Shown here piece by piece: positions 1-8,249 of a stretch of 64,000 bases of DNA. A program made the translations under genes and the position numbers. Origin of the DNA: JANNUT01 sp046331425. Lineage in GTDB: Bacteria > Acidobacteriota > Polarisedimenticolia > J045. Numbering within the stretch: position 1 is the stretch's first letter; each line of letters begins with the position of its first letter. The notes under the pieces are model-generated. The model searched no databases. It was not told the origin of the DNA and saw only the letters and a program-made list of their open reading frames with translations. The DNA lies in contig JAXLQU010000017.1 of NCBI GenBank assembly GCA_046331425.1, forward strand, positions 48,511-112,510, written 5' to 3'.

Positions 1-805
1 CGTGATGATTGGCGGCGACATCCAAGCAGGTGGGATCATCCCAGCCGGCCTCACGCAGGCGCGCGACGCCTCGGTCGACGTGACTCATCACCTCGGCCCA
101 CTCCAAATCGGAAAGTCCAGTGCTGCGATGCAACAGATCGCCCGGGATATCGCCCTTACCGACGTCATGTAACAGTGCGGCTCGACCGATCAACCCGATG
201 TCGTGAGGATCATCCATCCCCGTGGCAATCGCGAGCTGTGTTGCGTAGAGCGAGCTGTTGATCGCGTGCGTGTACGCTTCGAAATCAGGTTGCAGCATCA
301 GCACCAGACGGGTGTATGCCGCAGGTTCTTCCATCAGGAATCGCGCGCTGCTTTCGGCCACACGAAACACGCGCTGCGGTAGTCCCGGCGAACCAAGATC
401 CGACAACGCCACCTCGACGAGCTGCTGCTGCACGGAAAGCAAAAAAGCCGCGCGGGAATCGACCAGGATCGTTCGATCCTGGAGCATCTCCCCAAGCGCA
501 CGCTCCTCACGTGAAACCTCCTGCGCGACGGGCACAGGCACCGCCCCGCCGGCGGCATCGGGTGGAGCGACTGATTGTCGGTAGCTACGGTACTCACCGA
601 ACTGCGCTTGGGGCACGAGCAGGTCGACGACACCGTTGTCTTCCAGCTTGCGACGGGATTCTTCGGTGAAGATCAGGTTGCGTTCGCGATACAACACCGG
701 TCCACCATCGCGACGCAGCAAGTAGATGTCGAAGGCAACCACGGTCGATGTTTCGACATGGCTCAGCGGGATCGTGAAGTACCCTTCGACCACTGTGGAA
801 GTCAT
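1..805 (-). CDS. HD-GYP-type phosphohydrolase (probable c-di-GMP phosphodiesterase), C-terminus cut off by window edge
   Basis: Reading leftwards from an ATG at 805, the frame stays open to base 1, giving 268 residues without a stop. After about 190 residues comes HDVGKGDIPGDLLHR, the HD-GYP form of the HD motif, and later an AANHH stretch; the GYP motif itself would lie beyond the edge. The first ~75 residues look like the small beta-rich N-terminal domain often found before HD-GYP domains, followed by a helical linker. Known HD-GYP proteins hydrolyse cyclic di-GMP, so a role in second-messenger turnover is likely but not proven because the catalytic domain is incomplete here. No signal peptide or membrane segment is visible, so it should be cytoplasmic. 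It lies upstream of a tRNA-Ser on the same strand with only about 75 bases between them. Confidence 0.8.
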   Translation of the reverse strand, partial: MTSTVVEGYFTIPLSHVETSTVVAFDIYLLRRDGGPVLYRERNLIFTEESRRKLEDNGVVDLLVPQAQFGEYRSYRQSVAPPDAAGGAVPVPVAQEVSREERALGEMLQDRTILVDSRAAFLLSVQQQLVEVALSDLGSPGLPQRVFRVAESSARFLMEEPAAYTRLVLMLQPDFEAYTHAINSSLYATQLAIATGMDDPHDIGLIGRAALLHDVGKGDIPGDLLHRSTGLSDLEWAEVMSHVDRGVARLREAGWDDPTCLDVAANHH

Positions 806-881
806 AACCCTCCGGCAGGCCGCATCAACCGAGCCAACGGGCTTATCGACCGACGGCTGGCTGAGCTTGACTGACGAAGGT

Positions 882-971
882 TGGCGGAGGGGGTGGGATT
901 CGAACCCACGGTGACATTGCTGCCACGGCGGTTTTCAAGACCGCTGCCTTCAACCGCTCGGCCACCCCTCC
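882..971 (-). tRNA. tRNA-Ser (anticodon UGA)
   Basis: The minus strand folds as a class II tRNA. The 7-bp acceptor stem pairs 965-971 with 886-892, the anticodon loop reads CTTGAAA with TGA as anticodon, there is a long variable arm typical of serine tRNAs, and the T arm is GTGGGTTCGAATCCCAC. The discriminator is G and CCA is encoded in the DNA (882-884). Confidence 0.95.
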
Positions 972-1013
972 ACAGGGCGGCCGATTGTAGGGGACGCCGA
1001 GCGATCTGGCGCG

Positions 1014-1919
1014 TCAGCGCAGCAACGGTTCGACTGATGCAAGCGCGACCTCTTCCTCGGCGCCGGCCTGCGCTGCGGTCGCGAGTTCGGCCCAAAGCGT
1101 GGCGGCCAGAACTTCGAGTGCCTCGGCTGCTTGGTCGTTCGCATCGAGATCGATCGGAGGCTGATCGGTAGCCGACCCAGGGTTGCGGGTCGCGGCATTC
1201 GGTACGGCTGCGAGGAACGGGATGTCCAGATCCAACTCTCGGCGCCAATGGCGGCGCTGTTGGTCGGTGGGTTCCGCGCCCCGATTGAGCACCAAAGACG
1301 GCCGGAACCGCCCACTGCCCCCCTTTTGCTCCTCGCGGATCGCGTTCATGTCTCGAACCAGGTCATCGAGGTTGGTGTAGACCTTCAAGCGCTGCTTGCC
1401 GCGAGTCCCGGCTGGACCATGCGCGCCGCTGCGGAGCCGGGCGAGCCGGACAAAGCGCGCAGCGTCCTTCAGAGAGTCCTGCTCGGAGTTGCAGACCACC
1501 AGGGGTAGGTCGGCAGCCAGAAACAGATCCAGGAGCGTCTGGCCGATCCCTGGCGCGAGATCGAGCAGCGCCAAGTCCACCGGCAGATCGCGCAGCGCCG
1601 TCATCAAGCGTTCGATCTCCTCGCTGCGCAATGCATTGGCCCGCACTGTTTCGTCGGAGCCCGGAATCAGCCAGAGCCTTGGGCGATTGGGAACTGGAAT
1701 CATCGCCGACTCGAGTGACTCACAGCGGTGATCGAAGAAATCGAGCAGCCTGAACTTAGGGTCGAGCAGGCCGAAGGCGAGATGCAGATCACTGGCATCC
1801 AGGTTCAGGTCGACGACACAGGTTCGTACGCCTTGGCGCGCCAAACAGGCTGCCAGGTGGGTCGCTATGAAGGTTTTGCCCGTTCCGCTCGAACCCGAGC
1901 CGAACGCGATTGTACGCAT
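1014..1919 (-). CDS. MinD/ParA/FlhG-family P-loop ATPase
   Basis: This 301-residue protein starts MRTIAFGSGSSGTGKTFIAT, a deviant Walker A motif (residues 8-16) of the ParA/MinD/SRP-GTPase-like class. It is followed by VVDLNLDASDL (Walker A' aspartate region) and, near residue 117, LALLDLAPG, which matches the Walker B segment. Family members bind ATP, dimerise and position chromosomes, division sites, flagella or polysaccharide machinery. The length and the insertion around residues 160-230 resemble FlhG/MinD-like orphan ATPases rather than chromosomal ParA, and no parB or min partner is adjacent, so the cargo is unknown. The C-terminal ~40 residues are Ala/Glu-rich and show no clear amphipathic MinD membrane helix. 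It is separated from the Yip1-like gene by a hairpin and is probably expressed on its own. Confidence 0.8.
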   Translation of the reverse strand: MRTIAFGSGSSGTGKTFIATHLAACLARQGVRTCVVDLNLDASDLHLAFGLLDPKFRLLDFFDHRCESLESAMIPVPNRPRLWLIPGSDETVRANALRSEEIERLMTALRDLPVDLALLDLAPGIGQTLLDLFLAADLPLVVCNSEQDSLKDAARFVRLARLRSGAHGPAGTRGKQRLKVYTNLDDLVRDMNAIREEQKGGSGRFRPSLVLNRGAEPTDQQRRHWRRELDLDIPFLAAVPNAATRNPGSATDQPPIDLDANDQAAEALEVLAATLWAELATAAQAGAEEEVALASVEPLLR

Positions 1920-1997
1920 GCCTGCCTACCCTCCCGTTGGCCAGGAAGATTGGCTCCCAGGCGCAGGGGGGCAACCGACAAAAGCCGTCACCGCGAG

Positions 1998-2025
1998 GCG
2001 GCGCGACGATCGACCGTCGCGCCGC
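1998..2025 (-). terminator. Hairpin between the Yip1-like and MinD-like genes
   Basis: Bases 1998-2007 (GCGGCGCGAC) are the exact reverse complement of 2016-2025, giving a 10-bp GC-rich stem with an 8-base loop. It lies 33 bases beyond the stop of the Yip1-like gene on the minus strand. A short T run (TTTT) follows only about 14 bases later, so this may be an intrinsic terminator of imperfect form. Confidence 0.45.
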
Positions 2026-2057
2026 GAATTGGGCGAAAAATGGGCTTGATGCGACTC

Positions 2058-2591
2058 TCAGTTGGTGTTGAAGAACTGATTCGACTGAATCGCGGAGACT
2101 ATTGCTCCCCAGGCGAAGATCACGACGGCGCAGCAGCACAAGAGCGCCAACACCGCAGGAATCAGAATGGTCAACACCGCCTTGGTACGATCCAGGACGT
2201 GCACTTCCTCGGTGGAAATGATCATGGTTGGGATCGCCCACAACTGGATCAGACCGCCGATGAACGGGATGACACCGATCCACGAAACCAAACCGGCACC
2301 AAGTCCCGCCGATTGCAGGTATTGGCCGAACGTCGCTTTCCCGCCGAATGCGAGTGCGATCAGGTGATAGATGCCGACCATGATCACGGTGGCGATTGGG
2401 CCGAGCACCAAACCGGCGGCCACAACGGCCGGATTGAAGATAGAGCCACCGGCCGAGGAGAGCGCACCACCGATGGCGATTACCAACAGTGTCGGAAACA
2501 GTCCTTGTGGATCATCCGCGGCCTCACGCGATGCCGGCTTCTCGAGCTTCACGATCCGCCAAGCGAGATTGATCGTCTTTCCAAAATCCAT
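2058..2591 (-). CDS. Yip1-domain-like integral membrane protein
   Basis: I chose the ATG at 2591 (MDFGKTINLAWRIVK) because GGAGGAGGGG sits just upstream; an in-frame start seven codons earlier lacks such a site. The 177-residue product has a short cytoplasmic N-terminus, then about five hydrophobic segments (from residue ~32 to the end) rich in Gly/Ala/Ile. The motif WIGVIPFIGGLIQLWAI and the overall organisation resemble the Yip1 family (PF04893). Bacterial Yip1-like proteins are inner-membrane proteins with no defined reaction. Its neighbours (PPi-type phosphofructokinase upstream, MinD-like ATPase downstream) do not suggest a function. Confidence 0.7.
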   Translation of the reverse strand: MDFGKTINLAWRIVKLEKPASREAADDPQGLFPTLLVIAIGGALSSAGGSIFNPAVVAAGLVLGPIATVIMVGIYHLIALAFGGKATFGQYLQSAGLGAGLVSWIGVIPFIGGLIQLWAIPTMIISTEEVHVLDRTKAVLTILIPAVLALLCCCAVVIFAWGAIVSAIQSNQFFNTN

Positions 2592-2692
2592 TGCCCCTCC
2601 TCCGCGCCGCAACGCGTCAGCGCGAGCGGAGTCTAGCGCGAGACACCCAGGTAGCGACGATACCGTTTACACCCGGACCCGAACCGACGGAC

Positions 2693-3859
2693 CTATTCCA
2701 AGAACATCGGCAGCCCCAACGTGGAGTCGAGCTTCGGTCGATACTCCTTTGCATCGTAGTGGCGCTGGATGTCGACCTTCCGCGCCGCACCCCCGACGAT
2801 CGTCAGCGGTTGCGTGGCGTAGCATCCGTCGACGATCGCCATCAGCGTTCCCGCCTTGCCGGCCAAGAGCAGCGCGGCTGCGTTGCGCGCGAAGTTGAGT
2901 GCGACCATCCGATCGAGCACATCGGCGGGTCCGGAACGCATCAGATACCCCAGGTGTTGCGACACCGTTCCGATGCCGGTCTCGCGCTGAAGGTAGTCGG
3001 CCACGACTTGCCCGATGCCGCCGAGTTTGCGATGACCGTACGCGTCGGCCTCGCCCCGCAGCATCACCTCACCGTCCGTCGGCTTGGCACCCTCGCTGAT
3101 GGTGACCACGGCATAGCTCGACGGGTTGCCGCGTCGATCGGCGACCAGTTTCTCGCACAGAAGTGCCATGTCGAACGGGACCTCGGGGATGACCGCACGC
3201 TCGGCGCCAGACAACAATGCCACCGTCAGCGATGTCTCCCCCGAATCGCGACCGAACAGTTCCACCACCAAGAATCGCTCGTGCGATCCGGCCGGCGTTC
3301 GCAGCGCGGTGATCATTTCCACCGAGCGACTGACGGCGGTCGAGAATCCGATGCAATGCGTCGTGCCCGGTACATCGTTATCCATGGTCTTGGGTATGCC
3401 GATCACCGGCACCCCTTCCAGATGCAATCGCTTGGCGAAACTGAGCGTGTCATCGCCACCAATCGCAACCAGCGCGTCCAAGCCCAATCGCTCGATAGTG
3501 CGCGCAGCGATCTTGGTCAGATCGACCTTGCCTTGCTCGTTCGGGAGCGGCGCGATCGCTGCGAGGTGCGCCGGCACGTCCTTTGATTTCACCGCAGCCG
3601 GGTTGGTGCGGGAGGAGTGCAGAAAGGTGCCACCGGTACGATCGACGGTTCGCACCCTAAGACGATCCAAGGGGACGACCCACTCGCTCGGCACGGCGCT
3701 CGAGCCTTCGGCGAGCGCGAGCAAGGACGCCCAGCCACGTCGCAAACCGACCGTCTGCACGCCGTGGTCTGCCAACACATCGGTGAGCGTCTTGATCGCA
3801 ACATTCAAACCGGGGACGTCGCCGCCCCCGGTGAGAACACCAACCTTGCGAAGGATCAT
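2693..3859 (-). CDS. pfp: 6-phosphofructokinase, predicted pyrophosphate-dependent
   Basis: The 388-residue protein carries VGVLTGGGDVPGLN (residues 6-19), the phosphate-donor-binding GGD motif of phosphofructokinases, and GGTFLHSSRTNP near 76-87. The two residues that separate donor types read GGDD (134-137) and PKTMDND (156-162). In E. coli ATP-dependent PfkA the corresponding positions are Gly104 and Gly124; Asp and Lys at those sites are the established hallmark of PPi-using enzymes. It therefore probably interconverts fructose 6-phosphate and fructose 1,6-bisphosphate with PPi, reversibly, in the cytoplasm. The ATG at 3859 overlaps the TGA of the upstream GAPDH gene (ATGA), so translation is coupled to it. 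ATP use cannot be excluded without an assay, since some Asp/Lys enzymes are promiscuous. Confidence 0.88.
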   Translation of the reverse strand: MILRKVGVLTGGGDVPGLNVAIKTLTDVLADHGVQTVGLRRGWASLLALAEGSSAVPSEWVVPLDRLRVRTVDRTGGTFLHSSRTNPAAVKSKDVPAHLAAIAPLPNEQGKVDLTKIAARTIERLGLDALVAIGGDDTLSFAKRLHLEGVPVIGIPKTMDNDVPGTTHCIGFSTAVSRSVEMITALRTPAGSHERFLVVELFGRDSGETSLTVALLSGAERAVIPEVPFDMALLCEKLVADRRGNPSSYAVVTISEGAKPTDGEVMLRGEADAYGHRKLGGIGQVVADYLQRETGIGTVSQHLGYLMRSGPADVLDRMVALNFARNAAALLLAGKAGTLMAIVDGCYATQPLTIVGGAARKVDIQRHYDAKEYRPKLDSTLGLPMFLE

Positions 3860-4857
3860 GCCAGCGCCCCCAATCGTGCGATCAGATCGACAACTCGTTG
3901 CGAGTAACCCCATTCGTTGTCATACCAAGACAGCAGCCGGAAGTCGCGCGGCGAGAGTTGCCGTGTGGAGGGCGCGTCGAAGATCGAACTGTGGGGGTTG
4001 CCGATGATGTCGCTGCTGACGATCGCTTCCTCGCTGTACTGCAGGATTTGGCGAAGCGGGCCATCAGCGGCAGCGCGCTTCATCGCTGCGTTGATTTCGG
4101 CCGCGGTGGTATCGCGCTGTAAGCGGACGACGAGGTCGACGACCGATCCGTCGGGTACCGGAACTCGAATTGCGGTGCCATCGAGTTTTCCCTTCAGCGC
4201 CGGTAGCACCTTCCCAACCGCGCGCGCTGCACCCGTCGTGGTTGGGATCAGGTTCTCAGCCGCCGCCCGTGCGCGCCGGAAGTCCTTGTGAGCGACGTCG
4301 GCCAAGCGTTGATCGTTGGTGTAAGCGTGGATCGTGGTCATGAACCCCTGCTCGATACCGAACTCACGGTTGAGCACATGCACCACGGGAGCCAAGCAAT
4401 TGGTCGTGCACGACGCGTTGGAGACGATGCGCACGCTGGGCGTGATCACCTCGTCGTTGACGCCGAGCACCACGATCGCATCGATATCGTCCTTGGGTGG
4501 GACCGTCAGAATCACACGGCGCGCGCCAGCGTTCAGATGCGGTTCGAGTTTGGCTCGATCGCGAAACACTCCCGTGGCTTCGACCACCACATCGACCCCC
4601 ACCTCACCCCATGGAAGCTTGGCGGGATCTTTTTCGGCCGTGAGACGGACCTTCTGTTTGTCGACGAGCAGCGCTCCCGGCTCGTACGAGATCTCCCGAT
4701 GCAACGTCCCCATCACCGTGTCGTACTTCAAGAGGTACGCCAGCATCTTCGGTTCGAACAGGTCGTTGACCGCGACGACCTCGATGTCGTCGCGCTTGCT
4801 GACGATGCGATAGACTGCGCGGCCAATTCGCCCAAACCCGTTGATCGCGACGCGCAT
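3856..4857 (-). CDS. gap: Glyceraldehyde-3-phosphate dehydrogenase
   Basis: The 333-residue protein is a full-length GAPDH. It has the NAD-binding NGFGRIGR at 6-13, the catalytic SNASCTTNCLAP with Cys150, the catalytic His177 in TIHAYTNDQRL, and the C-terminal SWYDNEWGYSQRVVDL. The ND pair after the second beta strand (residues 31-32) favours NAD. The start is the ATG at 4857, which shares one base with the TGA of the upstream GAPDH paralogue (TGATG); its own stop overlaps the phosphofructokinase start. The enzyme catalyses phosphorylating oxidation of glyceraldehyde 3-phosphate to 1,3-bisphosphoglycerate. All canonical catalytic residues are present, so this is the copy most likely to carry glycolytic flux. 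Confidence 0.96.
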   Translation of the reverse strand: MRVAINGFGRIGRAVYRIVSKRDDIEVVAVNDLFEPKMLAYLLKYDTVMGTLHREISYEPGALLVDKQKVRLTAEKDPAKLPWGEVGVDVVVEATGVFRDRAKLEPHLNAGARRVILTVPPKDDIDAIVVLGVNDEVITPSVRIVSNASCTTNCLAPVVHVLNREFGIEQGFMTTIHAYTNDQRLADVAHKDFRRARAAAENLIPTTTGAARAVGKVLPALKGKLDGTAIRVPVPDGSVVDLVVRLQRDTTAAEINAAMKRAAADGPLRQILQYSEEAIVSSDIIGNPHSSIFDAPSTRQLSPRDFRLLSWYDNEWGYSQRVVDLIARLGALA

Positions 4858-5876
4858 CACGCCGCCTCCTTTCCATCGAGCGGGGCCAGCGCGGCGAGCA
4901 AGTCGAGCACCCGATGTGCGTAGCCCCAACTGTTATCGAACCAGGCCATCGTCTTCACCATCCGCTCACCCAAGGTCATCGTGGCGAGCGCATCGAAGGT
5001 CGATGAGTATGGCGAGCGGGCCACGTCGCTGGAGACGATCGGATCTTCCAGATACTCCAGAATTCCGGCAAAGCGAGTTTCCGCCGCCAGCTTCACGGCG
5101 GCATTGATTTCGTCCTTGGAAGCCCCGCGCTGCAACCACAGGGTCATATCGACCAGCGATCCGTTTTGCACTGGCACCTGAATCGCGGCTGCGTCGACTT
5201 TCCCTTTCAGACCAGGCAGCACCTCTCCGAGCAACGAAACCACCTTGGTCTCCGAGGGGATGATGTTCTCGGCGGCGGCGCGTGACATGCGCAGATCGCC
5301 TGCGGGGACATCGGCCAGCCGGGCGACGCTGGTGTAGGCGTGGACCGAGGACACATAGGCGCGCTCGATTCCGAAGGCCGAATCCAACGCCGCGAGTACC
5401 GGAGCCGCCGCGTGCGCTGTGCACGATGCATTGCTGACCACACGATGCTCAGGCCGCAAGGCGGCATGGTTGATTCCGTAGACGACCGAAAGGTCGGGCG
5501 GGTCCTTGGGTGGCGCACACATCACCACACGCGAGGCGCCGCGCTCCAGGTGACGTGCCATCTCGGCGCGACTCCGGGTCTTGCCGGTCGCTTCGACGAC
5601 ATAGTCGACACCGTGAGCAGCCCAATCGACATCGCCGGGGTCGCGGCCGTTGAGGACCGGGATACGAGTTTTCGGTGTGACCAGATGACCCGACTCCAAC
5701 GTTGCACGAGCGGGGTATCGACCCAGCAATGTGTCGTATCGGAGCAGGTACAACAGCGCCTCAGGATCGGCGATGTCGCTAATCGCACCAACCTTGAATC
5801 GGCGGTCCTGCTCGAGGATACGAAACAGGTTGCGTCCGATTCGACCAAAGCCCATCAATCCAATTGTGATTGCCAT
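4857..5876 (-). CDS. Divergent GAPDH paralogue (type I fold, altered active-site loops)
   Basis: This 339-residue protein aligns over its whole length with the adjacent GAPDH. It keeps GFGRIGRN at 9-16, catalytic Cys152 and His179. However, the nucleophile loop reads SNASCTAHAAAP instead of SNASCTTNCLAP, losing the conserved Asn and second Cys. The histidine loop reads SVHAYTSVARLAD instead of TIHAYTNDQRLAD, and the C-terminal motif is WFDNSWGYAHRV. The start at 5876 (MAITIG) follows the family's usual N-terminus; an earlier in-frame codon would add a non-homologous extension. Likely products: a second GAPDH with different cofactor or direction preference, or an aldehyde dehydrogenase for a related phosphosugar (for example erythrose 4-phosphate). 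It heads the three-gene overlapping cluster with gap and pfp. Confidence 0.85.
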   Translation of the reverse strand: MAITIGLMGFGRIGRNLFRILEQDRRFKVGAISDIADPEALLYLLRYDTLLGRYPARATLESGHLVTPKTRIPVLNGRDPGDVDWAAHGVDYVVEATGKTRSRAEMARHLERGASRVVMCAPPKDPPDLSVVYGINHAALRPEHRVVSNASCTAHAAAPVLAALDSAFGIERAYVSSVHAYTSVARLADVPAGDLRMSRAAAENIIPSETKVVSLLGEVLPGLKGKVDAAAIQVPVQNGSLVDMTLWLQRGASKDEINAAVKLAAETRFAGILEYLEDPIVSSDVARSPYSSTFDALATMTLGERMVKTMAWFDNSWGYAHRVLDLLAALAPLDGKEAA

Positions 5877-5948
5877 GTCGGTAATTTTAGTGCGAGTCGA
5901 GAACGTTTCGCCGCTCCCCTCCATGAACGATTAGACTGACGTACATCA

Positions 5949-6437
5949 ATGGCCAACCCACGACGATCGCTCGTTCGACTGATCATTCTCGGCGCGCTGC
6001 TCCTGCTCTACCCGGTAGCGGCGCTGGTATTGCACGGCGTGATGCCCTTGGAGATGGCGGACGTCGCCTCGTCAGGTGTAGGCAACATCCGCGCCCTTTG
6101 GGAACCTGGACCGGCAGAAACCGGCCAAGTCCATGTCACGCTCGAAAACGGCTCGGCCTACGGGTTTCAGATCCAAAGCGTCACATCGCAGGTCGTGCAT
6201 GGTGATGCCACCGTCTGGAGTGAGTCTTGGGAGCTCGATTACTACCAGCAGCAACCTGTGACGATCGCTCCAGGCACCACGTGGTCGCGGGATTTCACCG
6301 TTCCCTTCTCGGCCCCCCTGGCGAACCACACATGGCTATTGACCGTCGAAGTGCTGACCGGCGCTACATCTTCGCCGCAAATCCTCCAAACAGGCCTTGA
6401 CCTGAACGATCCATCGCATCCTCTCAGCACGATGTGA
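5949..6437 (+). CDS. Hypothetical membrane-anchored protein, 162 aa
   Basis: No family is recognised. The N-terminus is RRSLVRLIILGALLLLYPVAAL, a basic stretch followed by a hydrophobic segment (residues ~9-30), consistent with a signal anchor or uncleaved signal. The remaining ~125 residues are predicted to be extracytoplasmic, with alternating polar/hydrophobic residues and many Thr, Ser, Val and Trp, suggesting a beta-sandwich domain. It is divergent from the GAPDH paralogue (73-base gap) and convergent with the glycosyltransferase gene, whose stop lies only ten bases away. Confidence 0.6.
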   Translation: MANPRRSLVRLIILGALLLLYPVAALVLHGVMPLEMADVASSGVGNIRALWEPGPAETGQVHVTLENGSAYGFQIQSVTSQVVHGDATVWSESWELDYYQQQPVTIAPGTTWSRDFTVPFSAPLANHTWLLTVEVLTGATSSPQILQTGLDLNDPSHPLSTM

Positions 6438-6446
6438 GACGAGGGC

Positions 6447-8213
6447 CTACTTCCGCGGCATGATCGCATCCAGACGCCGCTCCGCTTCAGCCACCCTCCC
6501 GTCGGGCTTAGGGTAGAGGCGACGCGCTTCATCCAACTGCCGCCGCGCTTCGTTCAGATAACCCTGATCGATCAGCGCCATCGCAAACGATGCCCTCAAT
6601 CGTTGATTGCATCGGTCGGCGGCGACCCCGCGCTCGAACGCGGCCCGCGCTCGATCCCAATCGCGGTGCCGCATCCAATACAAGCCCAAGCCTTGCCAGG
6701 CCACATCGGCGTTCGGCTGCAACACGACCGCACGCTCCAGGTGCGTGCGACCCTCGTCTTCGCGGCCGAGTTTGCTCAGCGCCAACCCGAGCGCGAGGTG
6801 CAAGTCCGCGTTATCGGGAGCCAGTGTCAGCGCGCGCTCGTAGAAGCTGGAGGCGGCCTGGGAATCACCGGCTTGATCGCGATCGATACCGATTGCGTAG
6901 AGCGTTTCAGCGGGTGGAATCGGCGGGATCCCGGCCGGAATCAAACCGAGGGCCAAGGCTCCGGCGGCCACGAGCCAATCGCGTTTCGAAACCCGTGGCA
7001 AGCCGGCTGCCGCCAGGATGATCATCGCGGGCAAGGCCGGAATCCGATATCGGGCCGAGGGAAAGAACAGAACCGCCGCGAGCAAGACACCCAACGTCAG
7101 ATAGAACGCCGGCCACGACAGCGCGCGGTGACGCAGCGAGGCACAAACTCCCGCGGCCGCCAGTGGCAGCAACAGCAAGAAGGGCCAGCCCCAGCGCTGC
7201 AGCAGCAATCGCATGAGTAACGACTCCTCTCGTGCGTCGTAGTCATCGCGATTGCGTCCGATCTCGTAGATCGAAACGCTGGCCGCTAGCTTGCGGGCGA
7301 GTTGGGTCACGAAGTCGACAGGGTGCTCTCGTGCAAAGCGACGAACCTGCTTGGAAAACCAAGCCGACTCCTGCGCCGACGTGCGCGCTCCCCCCTCGCA
7401 GCGTGGTTGCTCGACCAAATGTCCCCATTCGATCCCTGGTCGAATCGCCACGGTCCGGGGGTAGTCCGGATTGTTGCCGATCCACAGGTTGACACCGCCG
7501 TTGTACGAGATCGCGACCAGATCCGGTTCGCGTTGCCAGTTGCGAATCGTCACCGGCGCAATTACGACGACAGCAAGAGTCGCTACCAGGAGTGCCCGGC
7601 GAAACCCTTCCAGACGCCACAACCAAATCAAGAGCAACGCCCCCGCGAACGCGAATGCGGGAAGAAGCAGTCCCATCGCACCCAACAGCAACCCGGTGAG
7701 CGGAAGCCGCCAGCGCATCCAGCGAGGCGACGATGTGGGCGGCGCCGTCAGCAACGTCAGCAACAGCGTCGAAAGAAGCGCCGCCAGGCTGGCCGGCAAC
7801 AGTTCGGTATCGTAGGCGATCAATGGGCCATAGAGCGCCGTTCCGAGACCGGCCCCGATCGCCCAGCGTCGAGCCGCAAGGCGGGAGACACAGATCGCCA
7901 CCAACACCGCGACGAGCGCCCCTCCCAGCGATTGCACGACCCGCGCGGCCCGCGGATCAGGTTCACCCGCGAGAGCGTAGATCCCACGCAGGAACCAGGG
8001 ATAGAGCGGTGGTTGCCAGAATGGACCACGGGGATCCCCCTCGATCGCGATGCGGTGATAGGTGGCGGCATCGAGGACCAAGTAGCGGTGGTAGTCGTGG
8101 CTGCTGCTTTGCCAAACCACGGCAAGTCGAGCCAACAGCGCGATCAGGAAGATCGCGATCAAGACGATCCGTCCGAGCTGCGGCAGTGAGGCGGGTGGTG
8201 CGGTCGAGTTCAC
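6447..8213 (-). CDS. Multi-pass membrane glycosyltransferase (PMT/ArnT superfamily, GT-C fold) with C-terminal TPR repeats
   Basis: The 588-residue protein begins with a transmembrane helix and an extracytoplasmic loop containing DAATYHRIAIEG followed by FWQPPLYPWFLRGIY, the Asp-containing first loop and PPLYP-type motif common to GT-C glycosyltransferases using polyprenyl-phosphate sugars. Roughly ten hydrophobic helices extend to residue ~430. From about residue 440 to the end there are three to four tetratricopeptide units (for example ALTLAPDNADLHLALGLALS and AVVLQPNADVAWQGLGLYW). The TPR region probably docks a partner or the acceptor. The acceptor and sugar donor are unknown. The GTG start at 8213 is the first in frame and lacks a strong ribosome-binding site, so a slightly later start is possible. 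Confidence 0.78.
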   Translation of the reverse strand: MNSTAPPASLPQLGRIVLIAIFLIALLARLAVVWQSSSHDYHRYLVLDAATYHRIAIEGDPRGPFWQPPLYPWFLRGIYALAGEPDPRAARVVQSLGGALVAVLVAICVSRLAARRWAIGAGLGTALYGPLIAYDTELLPASLAALLSTLLLTLLTAPPTSSPRWMRWRLPLTGLLLGAMGLLLPAFAFAGALLLIWLWRLEGFRRALLVATLAVVVIAPVTIRNWQREPDLVAISYNGGVNLWIGNNPDYPRTVAIRPGIEWGHLVEQPRCEGGARTSAQESAWFSKQVRRFAREHPVDFVTQLARKLAASVSIYEIGRNRDDYDAREESLLMRLLLQRWGWPFLLLLPLAAAGVCASLRHRALSWPAFYLTLGVLLAAVLFFPSARYRIPALPAMIILAAAGLPRVSKRDWLVAAGALALGLIPAGIPPIPPAETLYAIGIDRDQAGDSQAASSFYERALTLAPDNADLHLALGLALSKLGREDEGRTHLERAVVLQPNADVAWQGLGLYWMRHRDWDRARAAFERGVAADRCNQRLRASFAMALIDQGYLNEARRQLDEARRLYPKPDGRVAEAERRLDAIMPRK

Positions 8214-8249
8214 GGGCGAGGAGGATACGCGGCCGCCTCGCTCGTGGCA

